This document shows, piece by piece, positions 12,901-27,900 of a stretch of DNA of 64,000 nucleotides. The stretch is from assembly GCA_036571765.1 (NCBI GenBank), contig BROE01000016.1:10048892-10112891 (forward strand), written 5' to 3'. Within the stretch, counting starts at the first letter, position 1. Each line of letters begins with the position of its first letter. Both the position numbers and the translations under genes were made by a program. The notes under the pieces were generated by a model that saw nothing but the letters and a program-made list of their open reading frames with translations, did no database searches and was not told the origin of the DNA. The stretch is from Plecoglossus altivelis (lineage: Eukaryota > Chordata > Actinopteri > Osmeriformes > Plecoglossidae).

Positions 12901-15900
12901 TGTGTGTTTGTGTGTTTATATCTATAAGAGAGAAGCCGGAGACTGCAGCTTGTCAGGAGACTGAGCTCTGAAAAGAGGAAGACGAGGGTGTATTCAGCCG
13001 TGAAACAGGCATGTGTCTCCTCCAGAGCTCCCCTGCAGATATTAGCGCTGCAGGTTAACACACCTAATGAGCAGCTCTCAAGACAGACAGGTCTCTCTTG
13101 TTTACATCAAGTGCTACTGTACGTCCATACTCTTCACCGGGGGGAGGCACACCGGGCGGAGGGTGTGGTTACGTGTGCTCGTGCACCCGTGTATGAATAT
13201 GGTTGTCCGTATGGTGGCGTGTGTCGTCACGGAGGACTGTGACTTGGCCTTTGATCGATTGCTGGCAAAAATGCATGAGACATAGGCAGCCAGGTTTGCA
13301 TCAGGAAGCTTGGACGCTGCCTGTCTGAGGGATTTGTGCTAATCTTCCTTAGAGAACACTCATTTACCTGGGATATGAGTCTCTCCTGGCCCTGTGTCCC
13401 CTTACTTATCTCTGGGAGATGAAAACGCCCTACCCCGTCCTTCTATAATGGAATGTAAAAACGGCAACCAGTCATTATTGACCAAAGCAATTATCCTTCT
13501 AAATGTGCTCCATTCCTTCTCCCTGTCACACAGACGCCACGCAAATGAAACATAATATGATTCCATCTCTTCCTGCATTCACTTTTCCATTGGTTTGCCT
13601 CCGGCTGGGAGGAAAGAAGCTAACAGGGTATCCACCAATCTGTCTGTGTTTGTTCTTGGTGGCAGAGAGAGGGTCGCTGCATGCCCCGCTTGTCCCTCAG
13701 GGGGAAATACTTTAAGCCTGGTGGAGATGAAAAGTGAGTGAGCAGCATCATTCCCAAATGTCCCCCAGAAGTTCTACAGGTCACAAAGGGACATTAATGT
13801 GTCTATAGTTCATCTGGTAAATATATCTCTATTCTAGCATGTTACTTCACTTACTTTATCTGGAAATGGAACATTCTACATGTTTATTACATTGTTTAAC
13901 ATATACTAAGGTAGCTAGCTAATGGTTGTGCTACTTTTCTAGAGTATTTTCTATTTGTCATGCAGAAATACATTGTAGCTTGTTATGCTGTAGTAAGCCA
14001 TTTTAAATGCTATTACATTGATTTATTACAGTATCTGCAGATAATCTCAAAATGATTAATTAATTCTTATGAACTCCAGTCAATTTCAAATACTTCCATC
14101 AGCATTTTACATATTGGTGTATTACTTGCTACAACCAGGATACAAAATAACTATTCAAGATAGCAGAACACCCTAGGCAGACCTATTGAATGGGACACTG
14201 GCATGTATTTTAACTCCATATAAACTATCACACTGACTGAGCCGCCTGTGCACATTTCTAAGATAGATAAATAATAAATCATAGAGGTGATAATCGTGGC
14301 TGCTGAGTAGATTGGCATCAGGAGTTTTACAGTATCATGTGACTGAGGTGTATCGAGAGAAGGATGTGACATGGGGCTGAAACCTGTCAGAGCAGATAGA
14401 ACAAATCCGTTGATGGTTCGATGACTCCAGGGATGTTGTTTTTTTCTCCAGGCAGTATTGGAGTTCTTTGACCTTTTTTTCCCTCCATCTCAGTTGTCTG
14501 GTCGTGTGTCCGTGGGGGTTCTGCTTGGTGAGAGGAGCAGCTGCTCTGGAGAAGAGGGGTGGGGGGGAGGAGTCACTCGGGGGCAGAGTAAGAGGGCGCT
14601 GCGTGGGGAGGGGGGGTTAACCTCTGCTGGCTCAGCAGCTGACAGAGTGTTTACCAGAACGTAGAGGCATCCAGCATAGAACATCATTGTGCCGATGAAG
14701 ATCCACCTGACATTGTGCGCACATACAAAAGTTCACAGCAGAGCTATTCATTTGCTCTATCATCATTACATTTAACAATGAAGTGAATGATGTTGAAAAA
14801 AAAAAAACATTTTCAAATTGGTGGAAAGGATCGTTTAGAAGGTACCTGGAGAGCCAGCCAGACACAAGCAAACAGAGGTGCTGGAAAGAGAAAGAGAGCC
14901 GTGCTGTGGTGGACAGAGGGAGGGAGAACTGGAAAGGCGAGGCAGCTTATTGACTGAACCACTCCAACAACAGCAGAAGCAAATAAGCCCATCTGTAAAG
15001 TGTGAAGGCAGTTTCCTACCTCTTATCTTGTCACTTGCAAATTCCTGATTTGTATCATGTGATGCCCGGGGGCGTGTGAAGACCCTTCTTCCTCATGCAT
15101 ATCGAGTGATACCTTCCTGGAAATGGAAAATAAAAAATGAGGAAGCTTTGCAGCCGAGGGGTTTTTATTTCAAAGGTGCAGTTTAAAAACCGACAGAAGT
15201 GTTTTCAATCTCCACCTCAGTGCCAGGTTAAAAATGTACCCGACTCCAGGGTCAACAACAGGGTTTTATAGTCAACTTTCATTAGAACTAGCTACAGTCT
15301 ATTCAAGACAAGGGTTCAGCACACTACACAGGGGTCTAGGACGCAGCCACCTGGCCTTACTGGGATGAGTGATAGCTTAGCAGAGCTAAGTCTGTTCTGT
15401 AAGCTGTTATCTGTGGGTATTGCAGTCTCTCTTTTTAGGCACTCATGTCAGGCTTTAGAAAGCCATGCCAGAGACAGGCGCACCTAAGGAAACGGGCACA
15501 GCTGAAGTGAAAGTAAACAGCAGGAATAGAGGGTGTTGACGTTAAATGCCATGTATCCATTGAAAAGGTCTCTCCAGTACACTCCCTCCCCTCCTCCTCC
15601 ACACCGCTCCTCTCCCTTTTCTCATATCTGTTTCTCCTGTCCTCTTATGGCTTGTGTCCTCTCCTCTCTTTTCTACTGAGGTGGAGGAGGGGGTGGGGGT
15701 GGGGCAGGTGTATGTGGTTAGCCGAAATGATTGCAAGGCTAGCAATATGTAATTAGAGAGTGTGGCTGGGAAGCCAGGATTAGTAGCCAACACCTGCCAC
15801 TCCTCTGGATTACACATAGATAAAGATAAATAGAGAGTGAGGAAGGGGAGGAGAGGACTGAGGTAGATAGCAGTATTGGACAGTCTGATTGATCCTGCCA

Positions 15901-18900
15901 CAATGCACCTCTTGTTCATTTTTGAAGTCCTTTTTTGGAGTTTGCTTGCATCTGTGTGGCCACGGTGTATAAAGAGCCACTGATTTATTTTCATTTCAAG
16001 CTACAATTTCACAGTTGTTTTTTAAAGAATCAATCAGGAAATGTATTCTAAGCTATCACTAGATCCTTTGTCGCTGGAATACAAACCACAAACAAAGCCA
16101 GAACCAAGCAGTTTACACATTTCACTTTGTCTACAACTAATTAGAGAATTATTAGTCTTACTGTTGTTGTTCTCTGTACACAAGGATACATTTTGTGCTT
16201 TTGATGTGTAAATAAAGACTGCAATTAAAGTATTGTGTGGAGATAAATGGTCAGTCTAATTAGTTGTGCTGCCGTGGTAAATGACAGGACCCTCTGTGTT
16301 TACCCTCATTAAGGAACTGGAGAGACATGGGCCCTTTGAAGTGCAGCGCTGCACTGTATCTTGATTTTCATCCACCTTACATCTGATGAAAACCCTCTTT
16401 CTCTACAATATACAGTAAAGTCAACTAAGAAACGTACCCCCTCGTTTCCTGGTGAAAGATCCATGCTTACTTATTGTTTCTATTCCCGCTATTTGAACAC
16501 TTGAGAAAATGGCACTTTCTCAGCGTATCATTCTGAGTGGATGCTGACATTCTAAATCCACACTGCATTATTCAGCCGTCTGCCCAAGAGGGAGGGGATT
16601 GTCACGTTTGTTTACGGTTGTCCAACTTTCTAGACTATTTGTCACTTTTGTATAAACCGCTCTCGTAGTAAACCTTAGGGGTGCTTTTAGAATAATGTCT
16701 CAGTTTGGTAGTTTCCTGGGAAGTGTCTACTGCTCTCTCTGTGAATACGTGTTTCATGTCCTTCACAAGTTCACATGCTGTGGATGGGGCGGGCAACATT
16801 TGGTCCATTAAATCATGATTTGCATTCTCAGTTGATAATGAAATGGCTTATTCACCACCAATTAATTTCCAACACACAGAGATTACCCATGGCTGTAAAG
16901 CTCATACTCTACATTAAAGGGATTGGTCAATTTCATTTTCCTCTTGGTACTCATTGACCTGGACATTTTCTTTTCGACAGAGCTATGTATAAAGCCTAAT
17001 GGTGCAACTTCACTGAAGTCTGCTCTCTCAATTATATCACGAAATAAGATTATATCATAGTGCAAAATGACTGATGTGAGAAAACGAAGCCATATTTCAA
17101 ATAACCCTCTGTACACCCACACAAATAGATAAACAGTATGAGCAGATTCAATTTCCATCTCCTCCCACTTGTGTTTTATCACACGTTGACAGAATGCTTT
17201 ACCTCAACTGTCAAACTAATCTAGTTAGCTGAATTCCTGAACTTGGGCTGTAAGACCCACAATCGCGACCACACAGTTACGGTGTTGCCCTCTGGCTGGG
17301 TACTGAGGCACCTCAGGAAGAGTCTGCTCATGTGGAAGGCATGCGAGGTAGCGCTTATGCGCCCTTGGTTCAGACAGTGGTAACGAGCAGGAAGCATGCA
17401 GCTGCAAGGTAACGTATGCTGCTGGGGCATTGTTAAGACACTCATCATTACCACACTGAGGGTCCGGGTGTACTACCGTAGGCTGGCTTCGGATGCCTCA
17501 ATCTCTTCTGCAGTGGCTTAGGTCTGGAAAGTGCTGATGGAATCCACCCAGTCCCCCTCTGGGAAAGAGAAAGATATGTGACGAGATGGAATGAGAGACT
17601 GAGAAATGAGTGAAAGGGAGGGAGAGAGAGACTGAGAAAAGGGTGAGCAGGAGAAACAGAGTGGGAAAGAGAGATTGTGTTCATAAGACCATTGTCTTTC
17701 AGTTTATGTTTGTCTGGAACATTATTTGGCTATGGTAGTGGACGGCTTGTCTTGTCTTAAGTCTGTCTGTCTCACGGAGAGCGTGACTGTTTTTTTTGTA
17801 CTTTAAAGCAAATCCAAACACTTTCAACAGCTCTGAAGATTTAGTCAACGGGGTCGTCAGCACAACGTGATTCCAGTCGTGTTCTGTCAGACACAATATC
17901 CATCCATGATACAATAGGATTTTAACTTGTTTACTCTGACTTCACAATAAACACTGCTTTACAAAGGCTGAAAGTTGGCATGCTGAATATGCTCTGTAGG
18001 AGTCACTGTCTGGACCCTCGGATATGTAAATTGGGTGGGTTAGTATAAGTCTTCAGAGGGTATTAGCAGGTCCTAATACTTTGAGTTGCTCTTAGTGCTG
18101 ACTCTATGGTATCGGAGCAAGCTGGAGATTTAAGGCCTATCCCAACGACGTTGTTGTGACCCAGATGAAAGAAAGAAGTGATCCACGACAAAGCCTTGGG
18201 ACTTGGCTTGATGAAACTTTGATTTTTTTACTCAAAAGGAGGGCTGACTGTATCTGTGTCCATTTTGCACTATGCCTGCTTTCTCCTGTGGGGGGAGACT
18301 AGCCCCATTTCTCCCTCTCTTTCTCTAAATATAACCTACTGTATGGAACAGCTGTTCCTCTCTTTCCATTAGGCAGTGTGGCTCCAGTTTACTCTGGCAG
18401 TAAGGCATAAACAGACAGATGTTTGTGCAGATCAAATTACACCAGATGTAATTAGAGGTTATTAAGCACTTGGAGCACTAAGATGGCGTTGGTGTTAACA
18501 TTCCCCCTCAGTTAAAAGCGGCTGTAACTTATCACATTTTTCTAGTTGGCAGAGGATGCACTGTGGTGAATCCCCTGACAGCTGGTTTGTGTGTATGCAT
18601 GTGTGTTTGTGCATGCATGTGAATGTGTGTGTGATGGTGCATCTTTGTGTTTATATTGGAGATAGACTCTTATGTTTGCTGATGTCACACACTAAATCAT
18701 GTTCTGTGCTGTATTGTACATCATTAATCAATCACATTCCATGTTTGGTGTAGGATCCTATTGACACTGGTGTCATTGTATATTTTCCATGCACAGTCTT
18801 GCACAATCTCACACTACTTGCACCTGGTTGATAGGCGTCAAAAATGGGCTGGGAGATAAACTAGAAGTATTTAGCACTGTGGGCCACACACACACACGTT

Positions 18901-21900
18901 GACACCTCATATCCGTCCCTTGATGAATCCACATGCAAACCAGTGTCTGTGCCATCATCAGGTGATTGTGTGATTGTTGTGATTGAGCTTTGACTCCAAG
19001 GGAATCACAGCCATTCTCAAAGTAAAAACAAATGATTCCACGTGCTCTTGAACTACAGACTACATGACAGTATGATTTATTAGCTAGCTATTAACTGGCT
19101 AGAAATAGCTAGTTTTACTTGGTTGTTATAATAATTGCGATTATTTGTATTGGGCACATCTTAATGAATATGTTTTGAGTCTAGGCATGGACTTCAGTCA
19201 TCAAAGCTTAGAAGACATGAAAGGCTTTTTCTCCAAATGATCTGATGCCATGCACTCTTCTGTCTCTCTGTAATGAAAAGTCCGCTGGGGTTCTATTCAT
19301 AAGACAAGTGTACTTACATCTGATTAAAAGATCCATCTATAGGTCCATCTACAGTCTGTCTCTGTGCCGCTAAGAGAGGGATCTGTTTGATGTTGTGAGG
19401 GTTTGGGGTTGTAAGTGATGTCTGAGAGGAAGTCAGGCCCTCCCTTCAACCCCCAGAAGCCCCCATGAACCGTGTGAGAAGGCTACTCAACATCTCTGAC
19501 AGGTGCTAAGCTGGCCTGTGGAACATGGCCCTGCATTGACTTTTGTTACAACACACCGGCTCCTGGATCAGAAGTATTTCCAGGAGAGGAGGAGGAGAGA
19601 GCAGATTTAGGATACCATTGGCAGAGAGGCCTAGTAAGGAACGCTTGCCAATTTGCTATGCTGGATTAGTGGATGAATGGAAGTTTTGACTCTTCACAGT
19701 CACATCTCTTGAGACTTTGCTGGCATGCATCTCGTTGAGAGTGGAGCAGAATGAAAGGGTTGTCGCAGAGGAGAAGCGTGGTGTAATAATTACCTATAGA
19801 ACGCTAGGAGGCCTCTCCTCCTCCACATCTAATCTTATCAGCCATGTAATTTATGACCTCTAGTATGTGCTCTGAGAAGATGTAGCTCTCTGATGAAGCT
19901 TTTGAAGCAGAACTATTTTTGAAAGACGGTGTTTTCGATTAACGGGGACCTGCGACAGCAACCATCGTCAACTTTCAACAAGAAGAGAGATCCATTATTC
20001 TAATGGACTTGTGTTGATGTCAGGCTGAGATGATTATGATGTCCCTCTGAATGCAACACATGCATAAAGAATTTGTTGCCAGAAACAAGTGGCCTAATAA
20101 ATAAATAAACATTGGAACAAAGCAAAACATGAAACATTGGAAGCAGCTCCACTTATCATCACTCTTCCATAGAAGCAGTTTCTTAAGAGTCTGTATCCTG
20201 CATTAAGGGTAACGCCGTTTTATTCAAGCATAAAATACTGAATGTTATAGGGTATAATTAAAATAATTATTAAGATGCCACCTTCCTCTTAGCTTTCAGA
20301 GCTCAATCCTCTACTTATGGTATATGTGGGAGATTAATGCTGTGGGTTGTGAACTGTTTGAGAACACGCTTTAATCCCCGCACAATGTCTGTGGAGTCCC
20401 TAAACTTGTTCTCATGTGACCACATAGAACAAATAACCTTTTATGATTCCTCAAGGGTGGTACCAGCTTTATTCAAAGATATATGTAGTCTTGTGGTTCG
20501 CCTAATTAAAGATGTATGCACAGCAGGGCTTGACCCCAGACTCCAAGCCGGTGTGTTAACCAGTAAACCAAGACCACAGTTCCTCACCACTCCTGATACA
20601 CGTGGCTCTTAATCAAGGTGCCACGTGTGACCAGAATATCAGTTATCCTGACAGCATTGACTGTGTCCTACCAAGCACAAGGCCAAATATTCCACTTACT
20701 GCGTTTCCAGAGTCAGAAAAAGTCTGCTCATAGGAGACCACCACATCTTTTAATCTTCTACCGCTTAAAAGCCAGGAAGGAAATGATGCAGATAAAGTGG
20801 CCTTTGAGGGCCATCATTAGGAAGGTCATGGTTTGCATACAGACAGCATTGGGTATGCTGCTGTCTATGCTGGCAGAACATGCTGAACCAACATTTAGAA
20901 GAGGCCTGGCATGATGGTGTGTGCTATTCTCGATCATTGACAGATGTACTTTATTCTGCCGGTTCATCTCTGCAGGAACGGTTTTGGTCGAGAATATGCA
21001 GATCAATGGAAGAGCCGAAGATCCAGGCAGGACCATATCCCTGATGCTACTGGAGAACTACGACCACTGGGTCATTCTGGACTCAGCGAGGCAGAGACTT
21101 TTTTTGAATAGCACCGGACGGGTTCTGGATAGAGATGTGAGTATGACATACTGTATTTATGCACTGTAGATTATGTTCTGAGGTCTGCACTGGGGTCATT
21201 GTATTGTGTTGGGTGATTCGTAATAGAGCATGTGTATTTGACTCTGTAACTGAGATTTTGACAAAGTATGGACTAATTCCAGGGATCCAGCTAGAAATGT
21301 CCAATTTCGAAACCTTCTTACATATGAGTGGTAACATTTCTACCACATGTAAGACTCAAATGGACATCTAAAATCGTTGGCCTCTGTAAATGCTGATAGT
21401 GGTATCAAACATTTCCAGAAAACACCACAGCTGCTGACAGCTTCTAGTCTTACTCCTACTCAATCGACTTCTCTGCAATTTTCCTTATAGCGCTGCAATG
21501 ACCTTATAGCGCTTTGTTTGCCAGGAGTTTTCTTTGCAGATGTGTCTGGGAGAGCTCAAAGAGACTTTATTGGCCAGGCATTCTCACTCCAGCTCTTTGC
21601 TCTGAATGGCAACATGTATTTTCTCAATCATCAAGGTGTGGTGCTGTTTTTCTTTTTTTCCCCCCCAAATGTGTCTTGGTTGGATTTGTTTGAGAGCATT
21701 GCCCTGGCGAGGAGCCTATCTGTTGCTTCCCAGCGGCCTGTCTGGGTGTGTACAGATGGCATGTCTAGATTGCCAGAATATTGTTGGGGAGCAATGGAAA
21801 GGTAAGGAGGATGATGTGCCCAGATGACTTGCATGCACCTGTTTGCTGTTTTATGGGGCACAAAAAAACAATAAAGTAAACCTATAAGAGCTTTGTCTGT

Positions 21901-24900
21901 AATAGTTTTGTGAATAGATTTATGTGATTCATCTTCAAACTATTGTAGGAGTGAACATCTCTCCTTCTGTGACTCTCTCTCTTTCAGCCCCCCAACTACA
22001 TCACTACCATCGTGGTTCAGATACAGTGTACCAATGAACTTGTTGGCACTGTGATTTTGCACGAGGTCCGCATTGTGGTGAGGGATCGGAACGACAACAC
22101 GCCTCGCTTCCAGCAGCCACGCTACTATGTAGCCATCAATGAGGTGACAGAGAGGGAACAAATTAAGCTCTCAATGCCTGTCCATAGCTAAGTAACCATT
22201 GGTTGGGTTGTGACCCCCCTCCCAGAATCATCCAATTAGGTTTGACAGTTTTTGTGACCCCAGGTGGGGGCATCCCACACTCACTGAAGTTACGGTTAAC
22301 TACACGCTAGATGACATGCTGCAGTAAATGCCAATTATTTGTCATCCGCAAAAGCCGTTACATCTATTTCATGCATTTTGTCATCCTTATTCATTATTCT
22401 GATTGTTTGCCTGTGTGAATTTGGAATGCCATGTGAAATTTGAAGGACATGGATTTCGCAGTGTGATGCGTGAATTTACCTCAACACTGACACATAAAAG
22501 ACGAAGGTATAGAAGGTCTAAACAGTAGCATACTCATGCTACTGTTATTCAGATCACACAGAAAAAGAGTCCACATACTGAAGCAGATGAGATAACACTG
22601 AGCCTCAGGTGGGTTCCTTCATTTTTATCTCAATATTTTTTTCCCCTTTACCCATTTCATCTTATTTAGCCTGCACACGTTCTGCTCATGGACGATGGGA
22701 AACATTGTGATAGCTATTTTACGCATGTTAGGCTGCAGCTGCCCTAAAACAAGACAACAAAACAGATCTTCCATACCTCAAGATAACTACTCTACCTTCA
22801 GCACCCAGAATTCGCTGGGTATACGTGGAGGCACGCAAGCTTGCGTGTCAGCAGTGAATCATGGGGTTTGTGGCTCTGCGTGATATAGATGTCACCATGC
22901 TTTGTGAGTGCCCCCAAGAGCTTACCCATGACGCCTTTGACAAATATAATCAGCTCAGGGAGTGTGCATTTGTTCAAACACTCAATTTATTTATGTTTGT
23001 AGTGTGTGTGCGTGTGTGTGTGTGTGTATGTTTGTGTGTGTTCCAGATGTGAGAGAGCGTTTGTGTATTATTAAAAAGGAAGGTGATGACTGTGAGCCAG
23101 TAGACTCCCTTGTTCCTGGACAGGGTGCTTCTGGAATAGCAAATTCTGTGCGTGCCATGGCTGTGTATGGAATTCTAAAACCTGTCACATCAAAAATGGA
23201 GCAGATCAACATCCATTACTACATTCCAGTCTGTGACATCAGTTGTTGACTCAGCATTCCTTTCTACAGTATCTCAGCTGCATCATTCTCCTTTTGACAT
23301 CAATACATTTTGCTAAGTGCATATGTTTGGGTGTTGTTAGTGTGTGTAAAAACAGGACATCAGGTTAACGTATTAGTAATGTTGATGTGCATTACCATCA
23401 GTCTGCTTTTCCTATTCTTTACTTGAGGCCATTTGCAGAGCATGACTGTTCTAGAAAATGTAACTATGCCTTCTATGCTAGAAGGACTTCCTTTACTATA
23501 AAAACCAATAAACTAAACCACGCCAAATAAACTATACTTCGATTAGATTTGCTCTGGCAGTCAAAAGAAGAGCATTTCAGAAATGGTAAAACTACGCTAA
23601 CGTTGCAGGTCAAGCTTAAACCAACTCAAACTTGCTCAGTCTCCTCCTCCAAGAACCCTGAACAAGAGGGCGGACCAAACTGTCCAAAACTTAACCATTA
23701 GGATGTCAAACCATCAGGGCCGACCAAAGTGGAAGACAATATTTTTTGGGGGTGGATTAACTTTACCTTCTGGATGGACACGTTAGAACTCGCCCCTCGC
23801 CTCCATTCTTCTCTTAGATATTGAATATCCAAAAACCTTTGAGGCGCTTTTAGTCTGATTTGCAGGAATTCTGAAATTTAAATGCTGAAGAAGAATTGAA
23901 CAAGACTCACTTTTTTGGGTTCTCTAGACAAAACTGCAAGGTCGAGGGCTGACAAACCTAAATGTGTAGCACTGCTTTCTCAAACTGCCTATCCCTTACC
24001 AAATATTCATTTTTATTGGCTTTTTGAGGAAACCTACAAAGCAAACCACAAAGAAAGCGTAGATCAAAAACACGTTTCCCACACATCCTATCAGTGTATT
24101 AGAAGAAGATTCTTCATTGCTATTCAAGCAATGCTATTCAGGCCAGAAGGTTAAATCATCCATTCCCTTTAGGGCAGTAAACAATACTACATTGATTACA
24201 TCCACAATAAATAAATTAGTTGTAAAATAAGTATATGTGCTATTATATTAATAAATCTAAAATTGATAATCCCTCCACAATCTCCTGAACAACACACACA
24301 TCACGCCACAGTTATAGAATGGAGGTTGAGGCTGGAACCAGAGTAGTGACTGTGGATGTAGCTGTCCAATGGCTTCCAGGCTGCCAGCCCTTAGAGCGGG
24401 GGTGGGCAGTCCTGGTCCTCGAGGGCCGATGTCCTGAAAGTTTGAGATGTTTCCCTGCTCCAGCACATCTGATTCAAATGATTGGATCATTATCAAGCTC
24501 TGTGAAAGCATGACCATTCAAATCAAGTGTGCTATAACAGGGAAACATCTAAAACCTTCAGGACAGTGGCCCCCGAGGACCAGGATTGCCCACCTCTGCC
24601 TTAGAGCAACGTGCAAGCAGCTTTCCCATCCAGTTCACGTTCATTAGAGCCCAAACATTTAGATGGTGCAAAGGGGAGACTATGTCTAACCCAGACAGGT
24701 TCTGACTGCTAATTGAGTGTTTCCTAAGGAGTCTCTATGCTGTATGAGGACTATTGACGAGCTTTGTTTTCCTCTGATGTCTTGACTCCTAGCTGACTCC
24801 AGTGGGGACCATCATCTTTACAGGCTTCTCAGGAAACAATGGCGCTACTGACATTGATGATGGACCCAATGGGCAAATAGAATATGGCATCCAGTACAAC

Positions 24901-27900
24901 CCCAATGACCCGGTACAGAGATCACCTGTAGATTTTCTCTCTTAATAAAGACCGTATGAGGATATGAGAACCACCCCATAACAGTTCATCTTTTCTTCTG
25001 TTTCTCCCGTCTGTCTGTTTGTCTCTCTGTATCTCTGTATCTCTGTCTATCTATCTGTCTGTCTGTCTGTCTCTCTCGCTCTCTCGCTCTCTCGCTCTCT
25101 CTCTCTCGCCCTCTCGCCCTCTCTCTCTCGCTCTCTCTCTCTCGCTCTCTCTTCAGGTATCTAACAGGACAGTGTATGTAGCAAACACTCTTTCAGGCTT
25201 CATTGGTCTGGCTGAGAGACTGAACTATGAAGAGAGAACACGCTACCTTGTCATTATTCAAGCAAATGTAAGTCTGTCAAGTTGTGTAGCTTGACCTTTA
25301 CCGTGTTTTTGTGTGACGTTAAATTGGTCTGTAGATATAACTCCATGTGCCAGTAAACTGACTTTGTAAAGCTTAGTTGGTTTAAATGCTGATGGAGCTC
25401 AACTGGTCCTTTGTAGAATTGTCAATTTTGTAAGATGGAATATGGTCATTCAGATTCCACTTCAAATTTCACTATAACTAAAGTCATAAATCGACGTTTC
25501 ACATAGGTGATCTTGAGGGGGAAAAGTGGGGATTATATTACAGCTTTTGCCTGTCGATTGTCACCCAAGTCTCATTCATCATCTTTTTGAAATAACAAAG
25601 GTAATTTTGATAGCCAGAGAAATGGGTTGTTTTGATTCTGCCATTGTAGTTCATACAAGCAAGAGTCATGGATTGAAGAATTTACGTTTTATTTCTTGTT
25701 TTTGCTCACTGCTTGACAGAGAAGTTGTCTCATCACAGAAGACGCATGATAATTGATTTGCATTTGTTATGGCCTATGAACACTTTTTTGCTGCTTTCCC
25801 ACACACGATTTGTGAACTCAATTGTGAAGAGGCAATTTTTGGACAACCACAAACATCTCAGCATAGCCTCTAGAGTAGACTTAAAGCAGAGAAAGAGGTA
25901 GAGAAGTTGCCCCTTCACAGGTTTTGGTCTTTATTTACTGCCTCATTTGCATAATGACTCCAGGCTGTCTATGGGGTTTTGTTAGATTACTGTTCATAGG
26001 CTAACAGCTTTACATATCAGCTTTGATTTAATTAGAGGTTTTACAAGGGGAAGGGCAATCACCCCCAGTCTCCCACCAGGCAATGGGAGGGAGAAATATT
26101 GAAAATCAAGTAGCACTAATGAAGCCTCTTTAAAAGCTGGAATTTTAATGAAAGCATTTTTGTGAGTGCTTTTGGATGGCCTTGTGTATTACTCATGGTC
26201 ATTAGGCACAAAATCCCAATGTGGATTACGAATCAAACACTGGAACGCTGCAAGAGAGAATTATTTATTCGAAATGATCTTTGATTGATCAAGAAATAGA
26301 TTTGTAGAAGTAGAAGTGTCTTACAAGCAGTGAGTGAGTGAGTGAGTGATGGAAAGAGTGAGAGACACTGAGAAAGAGGGTAAGAGAGGCCTAACTAGTT
26401 TGATAGGGACTATGAGGTATCCATCTGCGGTGGCCGGTTATTCATTACTTTCCTCTTACCGAGGAGCTTATGGGAAAGGTTAGATATCAAGTCCTGTCGG
26501 GACAGCCAGAGGGATCTCATGTTTCTGCCTAGCTGTAGACAGGGAGGTGAGATGGGGGAGTGGAGTGGTGGAGATGGTTGGTATTAGAACTGGCAACCGC
26601 AACCTGAGTCACGGTTCAATTATACTGACAACGTAAAGTGGTACTTAGCATGGCGACCACTCTGAACAACCACATTGGGAGAATGGATAGTAATGCAGTG
26701 CAGATACTAAATACCACAGAATGACAGTATTTGTCTTTCTCTGAGGGTGCGTGGGTGCTTTCATATTTGACCTTGTGATTTGTATTATTGAATTTGATAA
26801 GGAGCAAAGCTGATGACACGGTTAACATTCCGCAGGACCGCGCTCCATATTACGCTAACAGACGGACAGCCACCACCACACTGACGGTGGATGTTCTGGA
26901 TGGCGACGACCTGGGCCCCATGTTCCTGCCTTGCGTCCTGGTCAACAACACCCGCGACTGCAACCCCCTCACCTACCGTGCGGCCATTCCTGAGTTCACC
27001 GACCCGGTGAGGAGACACAACCACACCCACACATGACCCGCAGACCCACATGAACCACATTACTATACAGAAAACTGACCTATTGCGTTACAGGGGATGT
27101 TGGAAGAAAATTACACTCCTTATACTTTCTTAATAAATGCCAGTAGTGTTTCTATAGTTTCTTATCCACCCCCAGCGGATGGGTCTCTTCAATCATCCTT
27201 GAGCCCTCGGCATTGGCTGGCTCCCTGCTGTTCACCTTGCTGTGCCTGGAGGCCCACTAACCCTGCCTGCTTTGTCTCAGCATGTTGATGTGAAGGTCTT
27301 TTCTGCTCTATCGGAACAGCAATTAGAGCTTTAGTCTGAGTCGGCTTCAGAAGAAACATGGTCTGAATTCCGAGTGAGGCAGAGAGGGTAGGAGAGCTTG
27401 CTGTGGCAAAGAGAAAGAGTCATGGAGGTTGGGATGAGGTGGAATGGTGTAGCATCGACCTGGGCTGTCATAGGACGGGAAAAATGACAGAAAGCAGATT
27501 AGGGCCCTAGGAGCTTGGGAGGGTAGTCATCAAACAGAGCTTCATGCTTGCATTGTGTGTTCGTGTGTGCGCATGCAGATGTGTCGACAGTATGTGCGCA
27601 TGCAAAATGAGTGTGGATGAGGTGCATGTTTTGGGCCAGCAAAGAAGTGAGTGTAGAATAATATAATATTATTAGTATTACACTGCTTTTCCTCATGGTC
27701 AATATCAGAACCCAAGGAAATAGAACCTTCGACTGACAGAACACGAACACTGGCAGACCACCAGGGTGAGTTAGAACGAAAAGAAAAATGGATGGAGGGA
27801 ACTGAACTTAGAGAGGAAAGCCGAAAGAGCGCGGATGGGGGATGATGAAGAGAGAGAGCGAAACTACAGAGCGGCTCTCTCCGTCACACTTGTTAGCTAA

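Larger units (their letters stand above)
12450..20975 (+). other. pcdh15: Intron after coding exon 2
   Basis: An 8.5-kb intron with a GT repeat at 12884-12916 and AT-rich stretches (for example 13800-14110 and 16000-16310) that could be conserved non-coding sequence but cannot be tested here. A 10-bp stem-loop based on CTAGCTATTT lies near 19082-19110. No other exon or gene was recognised. Confidence 0.8.
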
